DNA of 64,000 bases from Ardenticatenaceae bacterium (lineage in GTDB: Bacteria > Chloroflexota > Anaerolineae > Promineifilales > Promineifilaceae): positions 248,001 to 312,000 of the forward strand of contig JACKBS010000011.1 of NCBI GenBank assembly GCA_020634435.1, read 5' to 3'. Within the stretch, counting starts at the first letter, position 1; the number at the start of each line of letters is the position of its first letter. Both the position numbers and the translations under genes were made by a program. Below, piece by piece: positions 26,481 to 35,530 of this stretch. The notes beneath the pieces are model-generated. The model had not been told where the DNA came from, did not search any database, and saw only the letters and a list, made by a program, of their open reading frames with translations.

Positions 26481-27353
26481 ATGCGGGTTTTACTAACAGG
26501 TGGATCAGGTGATTTGGGATTGCTGCTGGCGCGGGAGCTGGCGCAGCGCGGGGATGTGCCGGTTTGTCTGGATGTGCGGCCGCCGCGGGTGCAGCGGGGC
26601 GAATTTGTGCAGGGGTCGATTACCGATCGGGCGCTGCTGGCGCAAATCATGCCGGGCATTGACTTGGTGGTACATATCGCTGCCTGGCACGGCATCCATG
26701 AGGTGACAGGGCAGCGGGATGCGTTTGACTTTTGGGATGTGAACGTAACGGGGACGTTTAATGTGCTGGAAACGGCCGTTCGCGCCCACATCAGCAAATT
26801 CATCTACATCTCCAGCACCAGCGTGGACGATCGTTTTGGTATCTATGGCCACACCAAGGTGCTGGGCGAGGAAAATGCCCAAACCTACGTGGCCCGGCAC
26901 GGGGTGAACCTGATCACTTTGCGACCTCGTGCGTTTATTCCCCATTGGAACACGGACACCTACAAAGATTATCTGGAGTGGGCCAACTGGTTTTGGGGTG
27001 GGGCGGTACACATCGACGACGTGGCCCAGGCGACGCTGCTGGCGGTGGATCGGCTGGTGCACAATCCGCCCACGGACTACCTCTGCCTGACGGTAGATGG
27101 CGCGTATGATTACAGCCCCGCAGCGTTGGCCAACTGGGACGCGGCTGGCCCTGGCTCGTCGTTTGCCAGCCAGTATCCTGCGTTTGTGGCGTTGGCGGAA
27201 AAACACGAGCTGCCAGTGGCAAAACGGCCGTCGCCCAAAAATATTACCCAAACGGTGCAGGAACTAGGCTACCAACCCCGGTTTAGTCTGCAAAATTTGC
27301 TGGCAGAGCTGGCCGAGTTTGGCCCGGCTGGGCCGCCACCCCCTGTGTTTTAG
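26481..27353 (+). CDS. NAD-dependent epimerase/dehydratase (extended SDR)
   Basis: 290 residues with a Rossmann fold: nucleotide loop LLTGGSGDLGLLLA and acidic LDVRPPR, which favours NAD(H). The catalytic set is serine in YISSTSVDD and the YxxxK element IYGHTK. The C-terminal half shows the short substrate-binding domain typical of sugar-nucleotide epimerases. The ATG follows AAGGAAA. The substrate is unknown. Confidence 0.87.
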   Translation: MRVLLTGGSGDLGLLLARELAQRGDVPVCLDVRPPRVQRGEFVQGSITDRALLAQIMPGIDLVVHIAAWHGIHEVTGQRDAFDFWDVNVTGTFNVLETAVRAHISKFIYISSTSVDDRFGIYGHTKVLGEENAQTYVARHGVNLITLRPRAFIPHWNTDTYKDYLEWANWFWGGAVHIDDVAQATLLAVDRLVHNPPTDYLCLTVDGAYDYSPAALANWDAAGPGSSFASQYPAFVALAEKHELPVAKRPSPKNITQTVQELGYQPRFSLQNLLAELAEFGPAGPPPPVF

Positions 27354-27410
27354 GCGATTGGTCGGGTTGTAAACGGCCGTTTCGTACCCAGTTCAACTGT
27401 GCCAAAAAGC

Positions 27411-27477
27411 AAATGACAGATGTCATTTTTTGGCGTGACTTGTGTCACTCTAGACCCTTGGGGATGTGTGACATAAT
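27411..27477 (+). promoter_or_regulatory. hppA promoter with two TGA-N6-TCA dyads
   Basis: Two dyads with identical geometry: AATGACAGATGTCATT (core 27414-27425, centre 27419.5) and GTGACTTGTGTCAC (core 27436-27447, centre 27441.5). They lie 22 bp apart, two helical turns. A CATAAT -10 box (27472-27477) predicts a start near 27484, putting the proximal site near -42. No -35 hexamer is seen. This is the layout of a CRP/FNR-family activator site; the regulator identity is inferred. Confidence 0.55.
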
Positions 27478-27623
27478 GCTTAAACCTTGCTAGCGCAGGC
27501 CGACTTTCCCAGAAAATCGGCACACCCCAGTTACTTAACAAAAACATACTTCTCCATTTCCCGCTTTACCAACATTGGAAGGATCAGACCAAGGCACTTA
27601 GTGCATAAAGGAGGTTTTGCTTT

Positions 27624-29960
27624 ATGGAAACGATGGGCTTGACAACGTTTGAAACGATTGCAGTCTGGTTGGTATTAGGAATCGCGATTTTGGGTTTGAT
27701 TTATGCAGTTTTTCTGCGAAGGCAAATATTACGCGAAGACAAAGGTACAGCGGAGATGCAAGAAGTATGGGATGCCATACGGCAAGGGGCAGACGCTTAC
27801 CTATCGCGTCAACTGCGCACCATTCTCCCATTCATTGTATTACTCACAATCTTGCTCTTCTTGAGCGTCTATATCGTAGAGCCTACGCCAGAGGCGATGG
27901 AGCGCTTTGCTGGCCGCAGCGAAGAAACGATTCGCCTGATTGTTGGCTTTGGCCGAGCGATTGGTTTCATCTTTGGCGCGAGCTTTTCGCTGACAGTGGG
28001 GCAGATTGGGATGCGCATGGCGGTGCAGGGAAACGTGCGGGTAGCCGCTGCGGCCCGAACCAGCTTCCGCAATGCGTTGAAAATAGCCTATCGTGCCGGA
28101 ACCATCACCGGGATGCTGACCGATGGCTTGGGATTGTTTGGGGGCACTATTTTGTTTGTCTACTTTGGTAAAGCCGCCCCGGATGCCCTGTTGGGCTTCG
28201 GCTTTGGCGGCACGCTGCTGGCCCTGTTTATGCGGGTCGGTGGTGGCATCTTCACCAAAGCGGCTGACGTCGGCGCAGATTTGGTGGGCAAAGTAGAGCA
28301 AGGCATGGCCGAGGATGATCCGCGAAATGCGGCCGTTATTGCCGACCTGGTTGGTGATAACGTGGGCGACTGTGCAGGCATGGCCGCCGACATCTTTGAA
28401 TCGTACGAGGTGACGATTGTTTCTGGCTTGATTTTGGGCATTGCCCTGACGGCCATTACCGGGCACATCGAGTGGATTTTGTATCCGCTGCTGGTGCGGG
28501 GTATTGGTGTGCTGGCCTCCATTGTGGGCACGTATCTGGTGAAAGGGCAATCAGACGGCCGTGGCGATGCGATGGCGGCGATTTTCAAAGGCTTCCTCAC
28601 TTCGGCGGCGATTTCGGTGGTGATGTTTGGTTTGGTGGCCTTCTTTTACATGAAGGGGGTGCCGGGTGGTTGGTGGCGGCCGTTCCTTTCCACTACCGCT
28701 GGCGTCCTGTTGGCCATTGTCATCGACCGGCTGACGGATTACTTTACCGGGTCACACGCCAAACCAGTTGAGGAAATTAAAAAGAGCACGGAGAGCGGTC
28801 CGGCCACGACTATTTTGTCGGGGTTGGGCGTGGGCTATGAATCCAGCGTCTGGTCGGCTGTGGTGATTGCCATCACGATCGGCGGCGCGCTTCTTATCTA
28901 CAGCGGCATGCCCGCAGCGCAATTCGTGACCGCTGGGTCTCCGTTTACGGCGGGGGTAATCCAGGTAACGTTTGTGCTGTACGGCGTGGCGATGACGGGC
29001 ATTGGCATGTTGACGCTGACGGGCAACAATGTGGCGATGGACTCCTTTGGGCCGATTGTGGACAACGCCAACGGCATTGGTGAAATGGCCGGTTTGGATG
29101 AGGATGCACGGCAAATTATGGCCGATCTGGATGCGGTGGGCAACACGACCAAGGCGATTACGAAGGGTATCGCGATTGGTTCAGCAGTGATTGCGGCCGT
29201 TTCTCTCTTTGGCTCCTTCATTACCGATGTGACCCGGATTGATCCTGAAGCACTGGCCTCTGGCATTCGCGTATCGGAACCGCTGGTGTTTATCGGCTTA
29301 CTGCTGGGCGGGGCGCTGCCCTGGCTGTTCTCCTCGCTGGCGATTAAATCAGTGAGCCGGGCGGCGGGTTTGATGGTGGCCGAGGTGCGGCGGCAGTTCC
29401 GCCTGCCGGGCATTCTGGAAGGTACGGTGAAGCCGGATTATCGTCGGGCGGTAACGATTTCCACCGTGGCCGCCCAGCGGGATTTGATCAACCTGGCGCT
29501 GATTGCCATTTTGGTGCCGGTGGCCGTGGGCTTGCTGCTGCGGGTGGAGGCGCTGGGTGGCTTCCAGGCGGGCATTATCTTGTCTGGGCAGTTGCTGGCA
29601 GTGTTCATGTCGAACGCGGGCGGCGCTTGGGACAACGCCAAGAAAAAGATCGAGGATGAGGTGCGCGATCCGGCGCGGAATTTAGGCAAGGGGTCGGATC
29701 GGCACACCGCCAGCGTGGTGGGCGATACGGTCGGCGATCCGCTGAAAGACACGGCAGGTCCGGCGCTGAACCCGATGATCAAGGTGGTCAACATGGTGAG
29801 CCTGATTTTGGCCCCGATTATTGTGCAGTATGATCAGATGACGTTGGCAACGGCCGTCATCGTTATCATCATTCTGGTGGTGCTGTGGTGGGCTATTACC
29901 CGCTCCAAAAAGGAGCTGGTGACTACCAGCCCGGCCAAGCCTGCTATTTCTAAAGGATAA
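27624..29960 (+). CDS. hppA: K+-independent H+-translocating membrane pyrophosphatase
   Basis: A 778-residue integral membrane protein with about 16 helices that hydrolyses pyrophosphate to pump ions. The substrate loop is DVGADLVGKVE, followed by AEDDPRN, and the acidic run DLVGDNVGDCAGMAADIFESY is intact, as is DTVGDPLKDTAGPALN near the C-terminus. The determinant region reads NTTKAITKG; lysine here, rather than alanine, marks the K+-independent, H+-pumping class. A very strong ribosome site AAAGGAGG (27607-27614) precedes the ATG. The leader has a regulated-looking promoter, and a terminator hairpin follows. Length is normal to slightly long for the family. Confidence 0.96.
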   Translation: METMGLTTFETIAVWLVLGIAILGLIYAVFLRRQILREDKGTAEMQEVWDAIRQGADAYLSRQLRTILPFIVLLTILLFLSVYIVEPTPEAMERFAGRSEETIRLIVGFGRAIGFIFGASFSLTVGQIGMRMAVQGNVRVAAAARTSFRNALKIAYRAGTITGMLTDGLGLFGGTILFVYFGKAAPDALLGFGFGGTLLALFMRVGGGIFTKAADVGADLVGKVEQGMAEDDPRNAAVIADLVGDNVGDCAGMAADIFESYEVTIVSGLILGIALTAITGHIEWILYPLLVRGIGVLASIVGTYLVKGQSDGRGDAMAAIFKGFLTSAAISVVMFGLVAFFYMKGVPGGWWRPFLSTTAGVLLAIVIDRLTDYFTGSHAKPVEEIKKSTESGPATTILSGLGVGYESSVWSAVVIAITIGGALLIYSGMPAAQFVTAGSPFTAGVIQVTFVLYGVAMTGIGMLTLTGNNVAMDSFGPIVDNANGIGEMAGLDEDARQIMADLDAVGNTTKAITKGIAIGSAVIAAVSLFGSFITDVTRIDPEALASGIRVSEPLVFIGLLLGGALPWLFSSLAIKSVSRAAGLMVAEVRRQFRLPGILEGTVKPDYRRAVTISTVAAQRDLINLALIAILVPVAVGLLLRVEALGGFQAGIILSGQLLAVFMSNAGGAWDNAKKKIEDEVRDPARNLGKGSDRHTASVVGDTVGDPLKDTAGPALNPMIKVVNMVSLILAPIIVQYDQMTLATAVIVIIILVVLWWAITRSKKELVTTSPAKPAISKG

Positions 29961-29974
29961 GTTGAATCAATAAT

Positions 29975-30024
29975 GGCTGCCTGCTGCGTTCGGGTCGGAA
30001 ACGGCCGTTTCGCGGCAGGCAGCC
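29975..30024 (+). terminator. Hairpin after hppA
   Basis: GGCTGCCTGC and GCAGGCAGCC form a perfect 10-bp stem. The 30-base loop contains an ACGGCCGT palindrome (30001-30008) that can form its own inner hairpin. It lies 14 bases after the stop. Confidence 0.65.
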
Positions 30025-30064
30025 GTTTGAAAATTGGTGTAGATTTTCTCAACTGGAGGTATTC

Positions 30065-30406
30065 ATGTCTGATCCCGATTGTCTGTTTTGTGCCATTTTG
30101 CAGGGCGAAGAACCAGCTAAGGTTGTTTACAAAGATGAGGCCGCTCGCATGGCGATTATTGAAAGTTTGTATCCTGAGGGGGCGATTCATTGGCTGGCCA
30201 TTCCGTATGAGCATGTCGCCAGCGTTGAGGCATTAGCCCAGCAAAACGCACTCCGTTTTCAGGAACTGATGTCGTTTGCTTTGGCGGCTACCCGGCAGCA
30301 GGCGGACGCCTTTCCTGAACTCCACAAAGGGTTCACCCTAAAAATGCACATTGGGCCGTTTGAAACCATTCCCCACGCCAAAGTGCATATTCTTTCTGTC
30401 GAGTAA
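30065..30406 (+). CDS. HIT-family protein with altered active site
   Basis: 113 residues, the length of HINT-type HIT proteins. The N-terminal CLFCAILQGE, the strand AIPYEHV and the end PHAKVHIL align with the family. The signature H-x-H-x-H is H-A-K-V-H here: the middle histidine, the catalytic nucleophile in HINT enzymes, is lysine. Nucleotide binding may remain while AMP-transferase chemistry is probably lost or changed. A GGAGG ribosome site precedes the ATG. Confidence 0.82.
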   Translation: MSDPDCLFCAILQGEEPAKVVYKDEAARMAIIESLYPEGAIHWLAIPYEHVASVEALAQQNALRFQELMSFALAATRQQADAFPELHKGFTLKMHIGPFETIPHAKVHILSVE

Positions 30407-30532
30407 AATTCTGTAGTGTCTTTGCTGGTATGCCAGTTACTCTTGGCCGCGCTGGTTGCTAAATATGGCCAAACTGTTTAGGATTGGGCCAGAAAATTTA
30501 ACCAACTCACCCAATCAGAACAGCTAAATACC

Positions 30533-31309
30533 ATGCAAACCATCAAACAATTCAGCAAAATTGTCGATTACCACACCTGGTTCATTACCGCGCTGGCGTT
30601 GGTGATCGTGTACATCTGCCGTCGCCTGGATTTTGTAGCCGATTTACCCACGACGCTCATTGGCATTGCCGTTGTGTTCCCGCTTGTTTTCTCGATTAAC
30701 AGCGCGTACAAGCGGCGCGAGGATGCGCTCAGCGCTTTTGCCAGCTTAAAGGCGCACGGCGTGGCGTTGGTGCTGGCTCATCGCGATTGGCCCGGTGGCG
30801 AAAACCGTCACGATGAGCGGGCGCGGGATTTGCTGCATGGGTTATTAACGGCCGTTTCTCACCACTTCACCAGCAACGGCCGTAATCCTGACCAGACCCG
30901 GCAGAAAATATACGCCATCTTTTCCGACTTTTCGCGCTCCCATGAGCAGCTGCGGGCAGTGGGCGTGCCTGCCAACGAAATCTCCCGTGCCAATCAGTAT
31001 CTGCGTCAGCTCATTTTGGAGTTTGAGCGGATGAACAACATTGCCAGCTACCGCACCCCGTTGGCGCTGCGGGCGTACAGTCGCCTCTTTTTGAACCTGT
31101 TCCCACTGCTGTTTGGCCCTTATTTTGCCAGTATTGCTTACCCAGAGTATCCGTTGGCCGGGTATGTGGTAGCCATGATTTACAGTCTGGTGTTGGTGAG
31201 CCTGGACAACATCCAGGATCATCTGGAAAATCCGTTTGACGGCGTTGGCACCGACGATTTGCGCCTGGATGTGGCCGACGAATATCAACAGATGATCTCA
31301 ACATTATGA
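30533..31309 (+). CDS. Bestrophin-like (UPF0187) membrane protein
   Basis: 258 residues. Membrane helices occur near 16-32, 40-57, 178-198 and 205-222. The C-terminal signature DNIQDHLENPFDGVGTDDLRL matches the bestrophin/RFP-TM family, in which an acidic cluster follows the pore helices. Bacterial homologues are ion channels. The stop overlaps the next gene (ATGA). Confidence 0.8.
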   Translation: MQTIKQFSKIVDYHTWFITALALVIVYICRRLDFVADLPTTLIGIAVVFPLVFSINSAYKRREDALSAFASLKAHGVALVLAHRDWPGGENRHDERARDLLHGLLTAVSHHFTSNGRNPDQTRQKIYAIFSDFSRSHEQLRAVGVPANEISRANQYLRQLILEFERMNNIASYRTPLALRAYSRLFLNLFPLLFGPYFASIAYPEYPLAGYVVAMIYSLVLVSLDNIQDHLENPFDGVGTDDLRLDVADEYQQMISTL

Positions 31310-32073
31310 AAAAATCTTGGCTTGGTTTCAGCATTTTCTTTTTGGTGGCGTGCGCCAGTGCGGTGGCAACGCCCACAAGCACACCTGGGCCAACGCCTAC
31401 ACCGTTTCCCGCTCCAGAGCTGCTGCAAGAGGTTGGCATGATTACCTATTTTCAGATGATGATGGCCGATGGCACTTTGTTGGAATATGGTGTTGTATTG
31501 CCCGACGATTTTGTCGACGGGCAAACCTATCCGGTGCTATTGGCTTTCCCTCCAGGTGTGCAGAGCCGGGCCATGGTGAATGCGGGCATGGATTATTGGG
31601 CTGAGGTTGGGCAGGAACGCGGCTGGGTGGTGGTGAGCCCGGTTGCGCCTGGCGGCGTTTTGTTTTTTGATGGCTCAGAGAAATACATGCCGGAGTTTTT
31701 GCAGCGAATCGAAGCGCTTTATCCGCTAGAAGGGGGTCAATTCCATCTGGCGGGGATAAGCAACGGGGGCATTAGCTCATTTCGGATAGCCACTATGATG
31801 CCGGAGAAGTTTGCCTCGTTAACGGCCGTTCCCGGTTTTCCGCAACCGTTCGATTTTGAGCAACTGGCCAAGCTGACCCAGATTCCCGTTACCCTGTTTG
31901 TGGGCGAAAATGATACCAGTTGGGTCGAGCGTATGACGGCTACCGCCGACGAACTGGAACGGCTCGGCGGGCAGGTTAGCCTGACTGTAGTGCCCAACGA
32001 GGGACACGTCATCCGCAGCCTAACCGGGGAGACGTTATACGATATTTTAGATGCGTTTCGCGCAGGTAAATGA
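31306..32073 (+). CDS. Esterase-like lipoprotein (alpha/beta hydrolase)
   Basis: 255 residues, translationally coupled to the bestrophin-like gene. The signal peptide ends in LVAC (lipobox; Cys at about 16), then a short Thr/Pro linker. The hydrolase core shows YPVLLAFPPG, nucleophile elbow AGISNGG, then VTLFVGENDTSW with a likely acid, and NEGHVI with the catalytic histidine. It resembles the PHB-depolymerase/dienelactone-hydrolase groups. The substrate is unknown. Confidence 0.8.
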   Translation: MKKSWLGFSIFFLVACASAVATPTSTPGPTPTPFPAPELLQEVGMITYFQMMMADGTLLEYGVVLPDDFVDGQTYPVLLAFPPGVQSRAMVNAGMDYWAEVGQERGWVVVSPVAPGGVLFFDGSEKYMPEFLQRIEALYPLEGGQFHLAGISNGGISSFRIATMMPEKFASLTAVPGFPQPFDFEQLAKLTQIPVTLFVGENDTSWVERMTATADELERLGGQVSLTVVPNEGHVIRSLTGETLYDILDAFRAGK

Positions 32074-32207
32074 TCAATAGTAGGAGAAGGTAAAAGCCAT
32101 ACTTCCCACAGTACTGGCTTATAGTTTGGGCACGTGGAGTGCAAAAAGAAAACTTCTTTATCATTTTTCAGATATATCCGAATTGTAATCATTGAGATTA
32201 ACTATTT

Positions 32208-33455
32208 ATGAGGGCTAGAAAATCGAGCGTACTATTGCTCACAACACCGCAAAGTTATCGTGCGGAAGCATTTTTGGCTGCGGCAAAAAAGTTGGAAATT
32301 GATAGTGTTCTGGGGGTGGATTTGCCAGAGGCGCTAGCCGAGCAGTGGGGCGTGCGGTTGAGTTTGGACTTTAGCCAGCCAGATACGGCCGTTGCCCACA
32401 TTCGCGATTTTGCCAGGGAACGGCCGTTAGCTGCGGTGATTCCCGTAGATGATGCCGGGGCGGTGCTGGCCGCGCAGGCTAGCCAGGCGCTGGGGCTGCC
32501 GCACAATAACGTCGCTGCGGCCGAAGCCGCCCGCGATAAGTTCCAGATGCGCCAGATGCTGGCTGCTGCTGGCGTTAATTCACCCCGATTTAAGCGCTTT
32601 GCCCTCAATGCTCCTCTGCCCGAAGTGACAAACCAGGTTCGCACAGAGATTGGTTACCCTTGCGTGGTGAAGCCGCTGCATCTAAACGGCAGCCGGGGCG
32701 TGATGCGGGCCAACGATGCGATTGAACTAACCGCGGTTATTGCGCGTTTGCGGGCGATGCTGCCGCATGACGGTTATTTTTTAGTGGAAAGCTACTTGCC
32801 TGGCGTGGAGGTAGCGATTGAGGCGGTGTTGGAAAACGGCCGTCTCCATCCCCTGGCCATTTTCGACAAGCCAGACCCACTCGAAGGCCCTTTTTTTGAG
32901 GAGACGATTTACGTGACGCCTTCCCGCTTGCCAGACGATGTGCAGCAGCAAATTGTGGCAACGGCTGCTGCTGGGGCGTCCGCACTGGGCTTGCAGCTGG
33001 GGTCGGTACATGCGGAACTGCGGGTGAATGAAGATGGCGCGTGGATTGTGGAGGTAAACGGCCGTTCCATTGGCGGTCTCTGCTCCCAAACTTTGCGTTT
33101 TGACATGGGAATGTCGCTTGAAGAGTTAATCTTGCGACAGGCGACGGGGTTGCCGGTAAGCCATTTGCAGCGAGAGCAGCAGGCCAGCGGCGTCATGATG
33201 ATTCCCATTCCGCGCGGCGGTATTTTGCGCGGTTTTACGGGAGTTGATGAGGCTCGTGCCGTGCTTGGCGTGGATGAAGTAACGATTACGGCTCCCCTCA
33301 ATAATCGTCTTGTGCCCCTACCCGAAGGTGAGAGTTATCTTGGTTTCATCTTTGCTTCTGGTGCGAATTCCGGTGAGGTTGAAAATGCACTGAGAGAAGC
33401 TCATCACCATCTAGAATTCCAAATTGATGAAGAAATCCCTTTAATTTTAAGGTAA
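32208..33455 (+). CDS. ATP-grasp ligase-like protein
   Basis: 415 residues with a pre-ATP-grasp N-domain (about 1-100), then an ATP-grasp fold: RDKFQMRQMLAAAGV, GYPCVVKPLHLNGSRGV (ATP lysine), FLVESYLPGVEVAIE, and the metal-binding ELRVNEDGAWIVEVNGRSIGG. The C-terminal region (about 310-415) resembles the lid domain of carboxylases and L-amino-acid ligases. It probably joins a carboxylate to an amine or phosphate acceptor. The substrate is unknown. Its 3' end overlaps the convergent gene by 9 bases. Confidence 0.83.
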   Translation: MRARKSSVLLLTTPQSYRAEAFLAAAKKLEIDSVLGVDLPEALAEQWGVRLSLDFSQPDTAVAHIRDFARERPLAAVIPVDDAGAVLAAQASQALGLPHNNVAAAEAARDKFQMRQMLAAAGVNSPRFKRFALNAPLPEVTNQVRTEIGYPCVVKPLHLNGSRGVMRANDAIELTAVIARLRAMLPHDGYFLVESYLPGVEVAIEAVLENGRLHPLAIFDKPDPLEGPFFEETIYVTPSRLPDDVQQQIVATAAAGASALGLQLGSVHAELRVNEDGAWIVEVNGRSIGGLCSQTLRFDMGMSLEELILRQATGLPVSHLQREQQASGVMMIPIPRGGILRGFTGVDEARAVLGVDEVTITAPLNNRLVPLPEGESYLGFIFASGANSGEVENALREAHHHLEFQIDEEIPLILR

Positions 33456-33983
33456 GGGATAATTTGACATTAAAGTGGTCGCGGTTTTTCTGTGAAGGTA
33501 CCTAAAATAGGCGTGTGCTATTAGGGCTTCTCCGTGGTCTTTGAAGCGAAGCATCACCTTCCATTCAGCACCCATCAATACAAGGTGCATCTCATTACCT
33601 CGACTCTTTATTTGTGGCTTTTGTAGTTTTGCCAAAGAAAATGTCTGAGTATTGCTATTAAGATCGTGTCGGAAGATTCTGTTTTGAGTAATTTTTATTG
33701 TTTCAATTAGGGGATCAACGATAATTTCAACATTAGTTTTCGCCGTCAGGGCGAATATAAATGTCAAAAACAAAAGCATGAAGCCGCACCATAAGCCCAA
33801 ATAAGCATCAGTGTTCTGAAAAATTGCGTAGATACCGACACTAAATAGGCTCATAGCAAAAACAAGAAGCAAACCCCAGAAAAAGTAAACTTCTTTTCGA
33901 TAAGTTTTGTCAGCCGTTATTATCAACCGATATGGGGTTTCTTCCTGATACGAGGCACGAACTAAAAAGGTAAGCTTTACCAT
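33447..33983 (-). CDS. Two-helix membrane protein of unknown function
   Basis: 178 residues with two adjacent helices (about 32-52 and 60-80), a cytoplasmic-looking basic C-terminal domain (about 85-178) and no recognised motif. Base composition is clearly more AT-rich than its neighbours, and the gene contains no ACGGCCGT palindrome, consistent with later acquisition. It overlaps the end of the ATP-grasp gene by 9 bases. Confidence 0.7.
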   Translation of the reverse strand: MVKLTFLVRASYQEETPYRLIITADKTYRKEVYFFWGLLLVFAMSLFSVGIYAIFQNTDAYLGLWCGFMLLFLTFIFALTAKTNVEIIVDPLIETIKITQNRIFRHDLNSNTQTFSLAKLQKPQIKSRGNEMHLVLMGAEWKVMLRFKDHGEALIAHAYFRYLHRKTATTLMSNYPLP

Positions 33984-34025
33984 TTTGATAATGAGCAGAT
34001 CGCCCAGTAATTTACTGAATATCGC

Positions 34026-34331
34026 TTACTTTTTGCTGGGCGCAGCCGCTGGTGGGGTCCAATCTTCTGGCATTTGGGCCCCAGCACCGAAAAAGAACTC
34101 TTCCATCTGCTCCATCAAAAAGTCGCTGGCGCGGGGATCGGCCATGTTGAGGCCGTAATGGTTGATCAGAATGGTAGATTGTTCTTGCCACATTTCCCAC
34201 CCTTGCCGGGAAACTTCGTTGTAGATGCGTTCACCGAGCGGGCCGGGAAACGGCCGTCGCGGCAGCGCCTCTAATTCGCGGTTTAGCTTGGCACAATGAA
34301 CAACGGTGATGGTTCTTTCGTAACGAGCCAT
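34026..34331 (-). CDS. yggX: YggX-family Fe(II)-trafficking protein
   Basis: 101 residues. The N-terminus TITVVHCAKLNRELEAL keeps the conserved cysteine; then FPGPLGERIYNEVSRQGWEMWQ, TILINHYGLNMADP and DFLMEQMEEFFFG follow the YggX pattern closely. In enterobacteria this protein protects iron-sulfur clusters and is linked to MutY and SoxR. Here it lies alone, divergent from a formyltransferase gene, about 1.2 kb from the iron-sulfur-rich formate dehydrogenase region. The C-terminal tail is an added low-complexity Pro/Ala stretch. Confidence 0.88.
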   Translation of the reverse strand: MARYERTITVVHCAKLNRELEALPRRPFPGPLGERIYNEVSRQGWEMWQEQSTILINHYGLNMADPRASDFLMEQMEEFFFGAGAQMPEDWTPPAAAPSKK

Positions 34332-34410
34332 GAGGCCCCCTTAATTTTGAGTGATGATTTGCAAATTTAGTCTAATCGTAAGTCGTCAATGGAAAATCGT
34401 CAATTTTTAG

Positions 34411-35349
34411 GTGACTGTTTTGCGCGTTTTGTTTTTTGGCATGTTGGGCACATTAACTCGGCTGCCGCTGGCGGCACTGCTGGCGGCGGATGTGGAGCTG
34501 TGTGCCCTGGTGCTGCCTGCCGAAATTGTGCCGCCGTTTGAGCTGGTGGACAACGGCCGTTCCTCCCACCAATCCATCACCCCCATCCGCCCCCAGCCGC
34601 CAGCGCTTAATTTGCTGGCAATGGACCAATTGCCTTCGCCGTTGGCACAAGCTGCCGTTCGCGGCGTGCCTGCTTTTGCCGTACGCCAATTGGCTGCCGC
34701 TGAAACAGTTGCTACGCTGGCCACTTTGAAGCCAGATTTGATTTGTGTCTCCTGCTTTCCCCATCGACTGCCGCCTGCCATTCTGAATTTGCCACGATTG
34801 GGCTGCTTGAACGTGCATCCTTCGCTGCTGCCCCGCTTTCGTGGTCCCGTGCCACTCTTTTGGGCGCTGCGGTCAGGCGTACCAGAAACAGGCGTGACGG
34901 TTCACTTCATGGATGAGAATTTTGATACGGGGGATGTGGCTTTACAACGGCCGTTTCCCCTCCCCGATGGCATCACGCATGCAGAACTAGAAACCCAGCT
35001 GGCTCAAATCGGAGCCGATTTGCTGGTTGACGCTGTGCAGAAAGCCGCTGTTGGCACGCTGCCGCGTCAGATCCAACCCCCTGGATTTACCAGCGATCCC
35101 TGGCCGCAAGACAGCGATTTTGCTCTGGACACTGGCTGGTCGGCGCGACACGCCTACAACTTTATGCGCGGCACGACGAATTGGGAACGGCCGTACTCCG
35201 TGCAGGTTGACGGCAGACGGGTGTGGTTGAAAACGGCCGTTGCTTTTGACCCCGAAGGCCATCTGCCACAACCGATGATCCGGCAAGATGGGGCCGTCCT
35301 TTTGCAGTTTGCGCCGGGCATCTTAACTGCGCAGCCATTGGTAAACTGA
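34411..35349 (+). CDS. Formyltransferase (methionyl-tRNA formyltransferase-like)
   Basis: 312 residues from a GTG start at 34411. The formyltransferase core has GCLNVHPSLLPRFRGPVPL, containing the catalytic Asn-His, and the aspartate in DENFDTGDV. A shorter C-terminal OB-like region follows (about 205-312), with ARHAYNFMRGTTNWERPY. The length matches Fmt, but the N-terminal loop is divergent (FFGMLGTLTRLPLAALL), so it may be a paralogue acting on another amine. Confidence in Fmt itself is moderate. Confidence 0.72.
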   Translation: MTVLRVLFFGMLGTLTRLPLAALLAADVELCALVLPAEIVPPFELVDNGRSSHQSITPIRPQPPALNLLAMDQLPSPLAQAAVRGVPAFAVRQLAAAETVATLATLKPDLICVSCFPHRLPPAILNLPRLGCLNVHPSLLPRFRGPVPLFWALRSGVPETGVTVHFMDENFDTGDVALQRPFPLPDGITHAELETQLAQIGADLLVDAVQKAAVGTLPRQIQPPGFTSDPWPQDSDFALDTGWSARHAYNFMRGTTNWERPYSVQVDGRRVWLKTAVAFDPEGHLPQPMIRQDGAVLLQFAPGILTAQPLVN

Positions 35350-35366
35350 TGTATCTTGGCTACAAT
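35338..35366 (+). promoter_or_regulatory. Promoter upstream of the formate dehydrogenase region
   Basis: TTGGTA (35338-35343), 17 bases, TACAAT (35361-35366). The predicted start near 35373 gives a leader of about 155 bases containing a hairpin GCTCTGG / CCAGAGT (around 35469-35502) and the AAGGAG ribosome site. I see no known riboswitch consensus. Confidence 0.55.
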
Positions 35367-35530
35367 GGGGGCCATTCACACATTGGCCCTGGATTCATGC
35401 CGTTCCCACATTTCCCATGAACCTACCCCCGGCTGGTGATGCGAATTATCATCTTTTGTTGTAGCCCTGCTCTGGGCTTCCCACAAATTTCTGGTCCAGA
35501 GTGACGGTTAGGACACCGAAGGAGTGACCT

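Noticed and set aside
35373..35530. Molybdenum-cofactor riboswitch in the leader of the formate dehydrogenase region
   Set aside because: A hairpin is present, but I could not match the conserved Moco-RNA consensus by eye.
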